Below are positions 58,612-64,000 of a stretch of DNA of 64,000 bases, one piece after another. Location: assembly GCA_026874595.1 (NCBI GenBank), contig CM049316.1:45521695-45585694 (forward strand), written 5' to 3'. The stretch comes from Sipunculus nudus. Lineage: Eukaryota; Annelida; Sipuncula; Golfingiida; Sipunculidae. Every line of letters starts with the position of its first letter. Position 1 is the first letter of the stretch. A program made the translations under genes and the position numbers. Below the pieces are notes generated by a model, which saw only the letters and a list, made by a program, of their open reading frames with translations, did not search any database and was not told the origin of the DNA.

Positions 58612-58769
58612 ATCCGCAACAAGCTCATTATGTGCTGTCAAAACTTCTTTTCGATAAAACACAAGCCAATTTCGAACCACATCATTATTCAAGCTAGTCA
58701 AGTTGTATGGAGAAGGTCATGAGGGCGGCGCATCCGGTGTCAGCAACAACTAAGTCGTGGTTCTACGGT

Positions 58770-58850
58770 TCGGCCTTTTGAAATCAGTTCGGCTGAATCA
58801 AAACAAAAGGCTTTTGTTTTGATTTAGCCGAACTGATTTCAAAAGGCCGA
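58770..58850. repeat. 81-bp near-perfect palindrome
   Basis: 40-bp arms pair at 39 positions around a single central G at 58810. The outer words are TCGGCCTTTTGAAATCAGTT and its complement. Weaker pairing (CTACG on both sides) extends it to about 58762-58858. It lies just upstream of the LINE ORF1-like region and could be a foldback element or part of the LINE 5' region. Confidence 0.92.
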
Positions 58851-58884
58851 CACGTAGTGAATTTGCCTGGGCAGGACTTAAGAC

Positions 58885-59510
58885 GCAAGCCTCGCTCTAT
58901 TCAGTAAACCGGTTTTGGTTTCATTTCGGCGACTATCCCACGACTTACAAAACGATGACGTCACACACGCCCTAAGGGACAATGGCAAAGTACTGAAACC
59001 ATACAGAAATAAATTATGGCCCGGAACGAATCTGCCAATGCTCGTCCAGGAAATTTTGATGGTGAAAGAAAAGGACTTGCCAGACCGTATGCAATTCATG
59101 AACGCCCGGCAGAGATTTGTAGCCTATATTAGACACAAAAGCTAGGTACGCATTTGCTAGTAAAGCAAACAGGATCGCGATTCATCTGCAATGTGACTGT
59201 CATGGGCGGATACTAGAAACGCCAATGCCAACGTGTAACGGATCCTGCTGTTAGCGAGCGCCAAGCAGCTGTACCTGTTGACCAAGCCATAGATCTGGAA
59301 GCCGAACCTGTCTTTCCCGAATCCGGACCACTGTTGGATAACGCCCATAACATCGTTGCTCACGACAGCGACGACAATGATCACTCTCCACACCTTGTCA
59401 TCGATGAGGACACAGATGATCAGACGACGTCATCGCAGACTCAGAAACGGAAACGGAGACTTCCGGGATCTCCTGCTGAGGCCAGAACCCAGACACGCCC
59501 TGACTGACTG
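58885..59510 (+). pseudogene. LINE ORF1-like (RNA-binding, gag-like) remnant
   Basis: The frame 58915-59145 contains RLSHDLQNDDVTHALRDNGK, VLKPYRNKLWPGTNLPM and MVKEKDLPDRMQF. This follows the pattern of the RRM-like domain of animal LINE ORF1 proteins (PxxVPNxxVxxALxxYGxV, W..G....R.V.M.L...IPS.M). After a stop the region of the expected zinc knuckle is scrambled (CNVTVMGGY), then a 97-codon open frame without ATG (59217-59507: LVIDEDTDDQTTSSQTQKRK, basic end RKRRLPGSP) follows. Acidic then basic C-termini are usual in such ORF1 proteins. A further Arg-rich region continues to about 59880. Confidence 0.65.
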
Positions 59511-60003
59511 AAGATTTCTTTGTCGAGCTGTTGCGTGGTCAAGACCCAAGCCCTGTGCGCACCTTAAGCATAATTTTGAGAGCTAACAGACGTGATGCCA
59601 AGCCAAGCAGGAAGCCGCGAGAAACCGCCACCGTTTTACCGGCACCGGAGACATTTTAGAAAAAGCCACAGCAGCCACCGCCACAAAGGCAAAAGCAGCA
59701 TACATTCCCTCCGCCGATCTCAGCAGCGGAGACCCAGCCATGCCAATCGAGAGCCGAACCCGATCAGTGAAACGAGAGCGAGAGAGAAACGAGACGAGAC
59801 CCATTTTATACTTGCACCCGAACCGTGACTTCATGAGCACCCCCGTCAGATGATCATCCGCATGCCCCCATTCAGTCGTGAGCGTCTGTTTGCATTATTC
59901 TATTCCATTGAACTATTCTATGTAGCCAGTTAAATATTATATGATTCGGCTGTAAAGGTAAGAAGGATTCGGTTTTTCGGTATATAAGTTTGATAGTAGA
60001 AGG

Positions 60004-60195
60004 TTACAGGAAACCTATTTTTACTCTAATGAGTTTATTAACATTAGTCAGTTGTGGGAGGGTAAATTTAATTCCAGTGGTTCTATCAAGCGCCATTGTG
60101 GGACAGCCATATGGGTTTCCAATGTAATTGGTGCAGAGTTCACCCAGTACAAAACTGATTCAGCTGGACGAATAGTAAGTATTATATACTACTGA
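60004..60195 (+). pseudogene. LINE ORF2 endonuclease, N-terminal fragment
   Basis: The open frame starts LQETYFYSNEFINISQLWEG, then CGTAIWVSNVIGAE and DSAGRIVSIIYY before TGA. LQET is the catalytic-Glu motif of APE-type LINE endonucleases, and G-(T/V)-AI followed by D..GR.(I/V) is the next conserved block. It stops where the central NxYAPN and GDFN blocks should begin. Confidence 0.85.
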
Positions 60196-62240
60196 ACATT
60201 TAAGCTCAAATGAAAGGATTTTAATTATAATATTACCCCTAAACGTTCGATTACTTGTTCAAAATATTTTTTTAATTATGTATATTTTGAGGTTCTGGAC
60301 TGTGCAGAAGTGACCGTTGCATTCAAATGGCCATTCGGCTTGTTCCATCTCCTTAATGACCTGTGACGTCAAAGCAGACAAACAGCCTGGCTGCAGCAGC
60401 CCCGGTCAGTCTCTGTGTAAACTTGCGTGTCACGCCTGTCTTTGTTCTTATCCCGGAATACGCTCCCGAGGCAGCGGAAATCTTGCGCTTCTAAAGAAGC
60501 AACTGATTTTCATGCTGCCTGCTTTGACCATTTACGATACATTTAGACACCAGATGGCGGTTCGTTGTCCACTGAAAAAAACGCGTGTATGATGTGACAA
60601 GCAGCCAAGCAGATGCCAATAAACAAATACTCGACAGGCATCCTAGCTCCGCCCATAGCTGCGCTTCAAGCGCCGCTTGATGACAGTTTATGGTTAAATT
60701 TTAATTGCTCCCTCTGCATTCTCGCATCATCGACCGATTCGATTATGACATTATGACATTGTTAGCGTAACCATGTATCTGTTGTCTGCGGAACAGAAAC
60801 CAACCAGCGAGGTGTGCACGCAGCCTTTGTTGTTACGTTTCGTTTGAATTACAGCTCACCGGCCGGGCATCCTATGTGCCCTAGGCCCAAAGCAAACCAC
60901 GTCTGGGGCCATTCTTTCTGAGCCTGTGGCCTGTTCAGACGGTTACCGGGGCTATGAGCTGTCACCCAAAACGAAATGAACAACATTGGCTCCGTATTGC
61001 CTCGCTTGGCTGTGTCTTCCAGCACAAGGTCTCACCTGATTGGACAAACATATAGTGCTCCCCTCCGGTGTAGCAATTCAGGAAACGAGGTCATAACAAA
61101 CAGCTCTTACGATATAGGTAGTAGGCCTATAGGTAAAGAGCTGTGTAAAGAGTGTAATCCCGGAAAAAAACATGCAGTTCTTGATACCTTGAGACATCCG
61201 TGTTCACTTTGCATGGAATACACTGACTACTATATTTTCATCGTATCTTTGCATTTTCCACCAAAGAGTAAATGTCTATATAAATGTGCTGTGAAGTTTT
61301 GTTTAAAAGATATTGTTACGGAACCTACAATCAACAAATCACGTAGTCGTGACGATCATAAATTTTGTAATTTTGAGATAAAAAAATCAGATTCTGTAAC
61401 ACTAGGCGGCGTGAAATGTCTAGGGGAATGAATAAAAAGTCAGTGTTTTTTTGTTAACAAATAATTCTAATTTTATTCTTAAAACAATCCTAACATTACA
61501 ATACTCTAAATCAATACAATTTCACAGTATAACAACAGTACGACAGCAAATCAATACAAGTAAATATATAAAGTGTACAGTACCTAGATACCACCACTGT
61601 CACAGCAACAAGTTCTTTACAACGAACAACCCAGATAACAGTTCACATAAATCTTCTCAGAGAAAAATAGTCAAGTTCATTCACAAAATCAATTCGTTGT
61701 AATCCCTAAGTGAAGTTCCTGTCATAATCCCGAAAGCAAACTGAAGACTATATAAGATCCGTCACAAAATAAGAATAAAATCTATAATTGCCGCGGGTAT
61801 CGGAAAAGGTCCACAACTGACTTACACGCTTCTGTGTCCACTGGAATATTTCTCTCCTCTCTGTTTGGCTCTAAAACACAGCCCCTTAATTATAACTTTC
61901 ACCTCAAGCCGAGAACTTTCCATTTCCCGAACAACCAAAGAACCTAACATGATACACAGTACACACGCGTTACAAGAAACATCTAGAACGTCATCGCTGT
62001 GTTTCTACATATCAGGGTTCTCACGTGGGCCGACCCGGCTAGGCCAGGCGAGAAAGACCCAGACTAGCATGACCGCTGTTTACACGTGAGACCCCACGCG
62101 TGTGCCTGGCTATGCCGTCATAGCAACAGACAACGCTAGCGCTGAACAAACACACTGCTGTATAAAATTAAAGAGACATTTATAACAATATTTAAATATG
62201 AGTTATAGACAGATATTATTAAGTGTCCGGTAATAATATA
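60196..62240. other. DNA inserted within the LINE endonuclease
   Basis: No LINE similarity is visible here. It contains copy B of the dispersed repeat R1 at 60459-61156. The flanking parts (60196-60458 and 61157-62240) are not matched at the first R1 locus. A 151-codon frame at 60976-61431 begins inside R1 and shows no known motif; copy A does not keep that frame. A second, unrecognised insertion may be present in 61157-62240. Confidence 0.6.
60459..61156 (-). repeat. Dispersed repeat R1, copy B (inverted)
   Basis: Reverse-complement match to 10834-11523, with small gaps and substitutions throughout. Left landmark TACGCTCCCGAGGCAGCGG with the CGCTTCTAAAGAAGC hairpin; right landmark GGTAGTAGGCCTATAGGTAA followed by AGCTGTGTAAAGAG. 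Located within DNA that interrupts the LINE, which supports mobility. Confidence 0.85.
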
Positions 62241-62249
62241 AGTGGATTT

Positions 62250-62520
62250 GAATTTCATAAAGCAGATATCCAAAAATTAACATGGAGATATTACAAGTCT
62301 GAAAGATGTTTAAATGGTGTCGATGAATTTAATATATTTAGTACACAATGTTAAATCCGGAAGAGAGACGATTTTCACATCATAGTCCATCCATTAATAT
62401 ACGCACCAGAATAGACCGTATATAGCACCCGCACAGTTGAAATAAAAAAATGTCGAATTATCGGAATTGGGCTATCTGACCATGATTGAACTGTTGTGAA
62501 TATTGACCGCAAGTTTATAA
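62250..62520 (+). pseudogene. LINE ORF2 endonuclease, C-terminal fragment
   Basis: DIQKLTWRYYKSER matches the yTW block, RTRIDRI the sRIDRIY block, and IGIGLSDHD the SDH motif that ends APE-type endonucleases. The latter two are in different frames with a stop between them, so at least one frameshift has occurred. Confidence 0.85.
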
Positions 62521-63029
62521 AGACAGACCCAGGCTATGGTCTTTTTATTTTAAACATTCTATTAGACCCTAAGTATTTAGATATTATTAAATATTCTGGA
62601 AAATCTGAAAAATAAACACAATATAATTGTTATTAAGATTTGTTAAAATGATGGAATATGATGAGGAAGTTTAAAATTGAGGAAATAACAAGGGCATATT
62701 GTAAGCAGAAGGTCAAGGCCGATCGTCGCATTAGTCAATTTTTAAAAACAAGATACAATGAGGAACTATTTCAGCATTAGCAAGGAAAAATAGCAATGTG
62801 GATTACTTTTAGACCTTAAAAATCAATTGAAAGAATTTCATGAAAGAGAATCCAGGGCCGCGGCCATTCCTTGTACAAATTTAACTGAGGGAACGAAAGA
62901 TTTATAACGAGGCTCCTTGTTGGTCTAGAATAACAAAGAGGTGTTAAACGGAGCGTGAGTGAACTCCGTGATGACAAGGGTTTGCACTCAGACACAAAGG
63001 CAATCTTAAACACCGATGTTTCATTTTAT

Positions 63030-63870
63030 AAAAACTTCACGATAGCAAACCAACGGACTCTGAGTCGGAAACATTCTTTCTGTCACGGCAAATTTTAAAA
63101 TCAACAGTAGTTGACTCTTCAATGTTCGAGGGAGAAATTTCTTAAGAGGAGACACAAAAGTTCTTCATAGTTTGAACTCGGAAAAGTCCAGGCACGGACG
63201 GTTTAATTTGTGAATTCTATAGACACCTTTGTGGAATAATAGGGCCAGACTTAGTGAGGGTATTGCAATCCGTACTGGGCAATTATGATTGTCACAAAGG
63301 AGGGGTATTATTTCTATTTTAATATAAAAAGATGACCGGCTTTTGTTGAAGAATTAGAGTCCAATCACACTCTTAAATGTTGATTATAAAATATTTACTA
63401 GATGCCTGTGTTTTAAATGCCTGTTTAATGCGATCTATACTGCATAATAAAACAGCAATGATCAGACGTGTTATATTAAAGGAAGATCTGTTATTCAAAG
63501 CGCTACATTGAAAAGTGACATAATCGATTTCACTAGATTGGAACAATTACCAGGTGACAGATTAAATTGGAATTTTGTTCAAATGTTTTTGAAAATTTTA
63601 GGTTTGTCTAGATCATATCAAATGGATAGGGTTATGTTATAGAGAAAGTTGTTTAAAAATCAATGGATATATTTCACAAGGCAAGGTTGGCAACTAAGTC
63701 CTTTATTATACATTATTATTGCTGATTTTATGACCAATGCAAAAAGGAAACAAGAAAGATGTTCATGAAATAAAGTTACCAGATAAAAAATACTGGATTA
63801 AAAATAACGCAATAATACAGATGACACCACGTTTTCATGTTGCTTCAATTCGAAGATGTTTTGTTATTTT
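63030..63870 (+). pseudogene. LINE ORF2 reverse transcriptase fragment
   Basis: Ordered motifs in shifting frames: KSPGTDGLICEFYRHLCG (63183 on), SPITLLNVDYKIFTRC (RPI-LLN-DYKI block, about 63360-63400), INGYISQ then GWQLSPLLYIIIADFMT (QGC-LSPLLY block, about 63655-63735), and NTDDTTFSC (63813-63839) for the YxDD catalytic box, with N in place of the usual first residue and the DD pair kept. Several stops and frameshifts; not functional. Confidence 0.9.
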
Positions 63871-64000
63871 ACAGTTTTTTTTCTGGGAGCTTCCTGGGCA
63901 AAAGTCAGCAGGAAAAACGGAGGGCTTATGGCTGGGTAGTAATGTGGGTAGGGATGATGGGCCATGTAATATTGTCTGCCCTCTGGTTATGTTAAAGTTT

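Larger units (their letters stand above)
58880..63980 (+). mobile_element. Decayed L1/Tx1-like LINE, split by a ~2-kb insertion
   Basis: Order on the plus strand is ORF1-like region (58885-59880), start of the ORF2 endonuclease (60004-60195), unrelated DNA (60196-62240), end of the endonuclease (62250-62520), pre-RT and RT (about 63030-63870), running toward the window end. All landmarks are in the right order for one LINE, so I infer a single copy interrupted in the endonuclease domain. Multiple stops and frameshifts show it is inactive. About 100 residues of the central endonuclease are missing, so the insertion was accompanied by loss. Confidence 0.8.

Noticed and set aside
60976-61431. 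151-codon plus-strand frame
   Set aside because: Starts inside repeat R1 and is not preserved in R1 copy A; the rest is AT-rich without motif.

Overview
This is a eukaryotic, almost certainly animal, window. Candidate genes are split into short exons with GT/AG borders, GC content is low, and most of the DNA is repeats. The TE mix (a tRNA-derived SINE with a GTTCGAATCC box B, L1/Tx1-like LINEs, hAT-type elements with CAGnGGCG ends, families carrying internal minisatellites, many long (TA)n runs) is what I associate with molluscs, most likely a bivalve. That is inference from repeat style, not a database match. There are no operons, bacterial signals, rRNA, CRISPR or convincing intact tRNA.

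Layout. 1-2.1 kb: first coding exon of a glutathione S-transferase theta-like gene on the minus strand, with an antioxidant-response-like core just upstream of its ATG; the rest of that gene lies off the left edge. 5-6.3 kb: ~60-bp minisatellite inside a duplicated block. 10.5-16 kb: scattered candidate exons (mostly minus strand, products not recognised), plus copy A of a ~0.69-kb dispersed repeat. 17-17.7 kb: GC-rich mosaic of ~10-bp words. 18.47-21.85 kb: a complete hAT-type element with 8-bp target-site duplication and an internal ~160-bp tandem array. 24-25.4 kb: a TIR element and a 196-bp near-perfect palindrome. 26.1-29 kb: a ~72-copy 40-bp minisatellite with higher-order structure.

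29.25-40.33 kb is the main find: a plus-strand gene I do not recognise, built from short phase-1 cassette exons that are visibly homologous to each other (three intact, one truncated) and closed by an acidic terminal exon with a stop. Its introns hold a Tigger/pogo-like element, an element with internal 144-bp repeats, a 2-kb G-rich 27/54-bp minisatellite, and a duplicated intron segment that records local tandem duplication. 44.8-46.5 kb: an inverted array of a short word and hAT termini. 47.9-50.1 kb: decayed L1-like LINE (minus). 51.4 kb: SINE. 53.2-53.9 kb: second, inverted copy of the 144-bp-repeat element. 57-64 kb: coding-like relics, two strong hairpins, and an L1/Tx1-like LINE (plus) whose endonuclease domain is split by ~2 kb of DNA that contains copy B of the dispersed repeat, inverted relative to copy A.

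Exon calls rest on reading frame and splice-site appearance only. Without transcripts the low-confidence ones should be treated as hypotheses.
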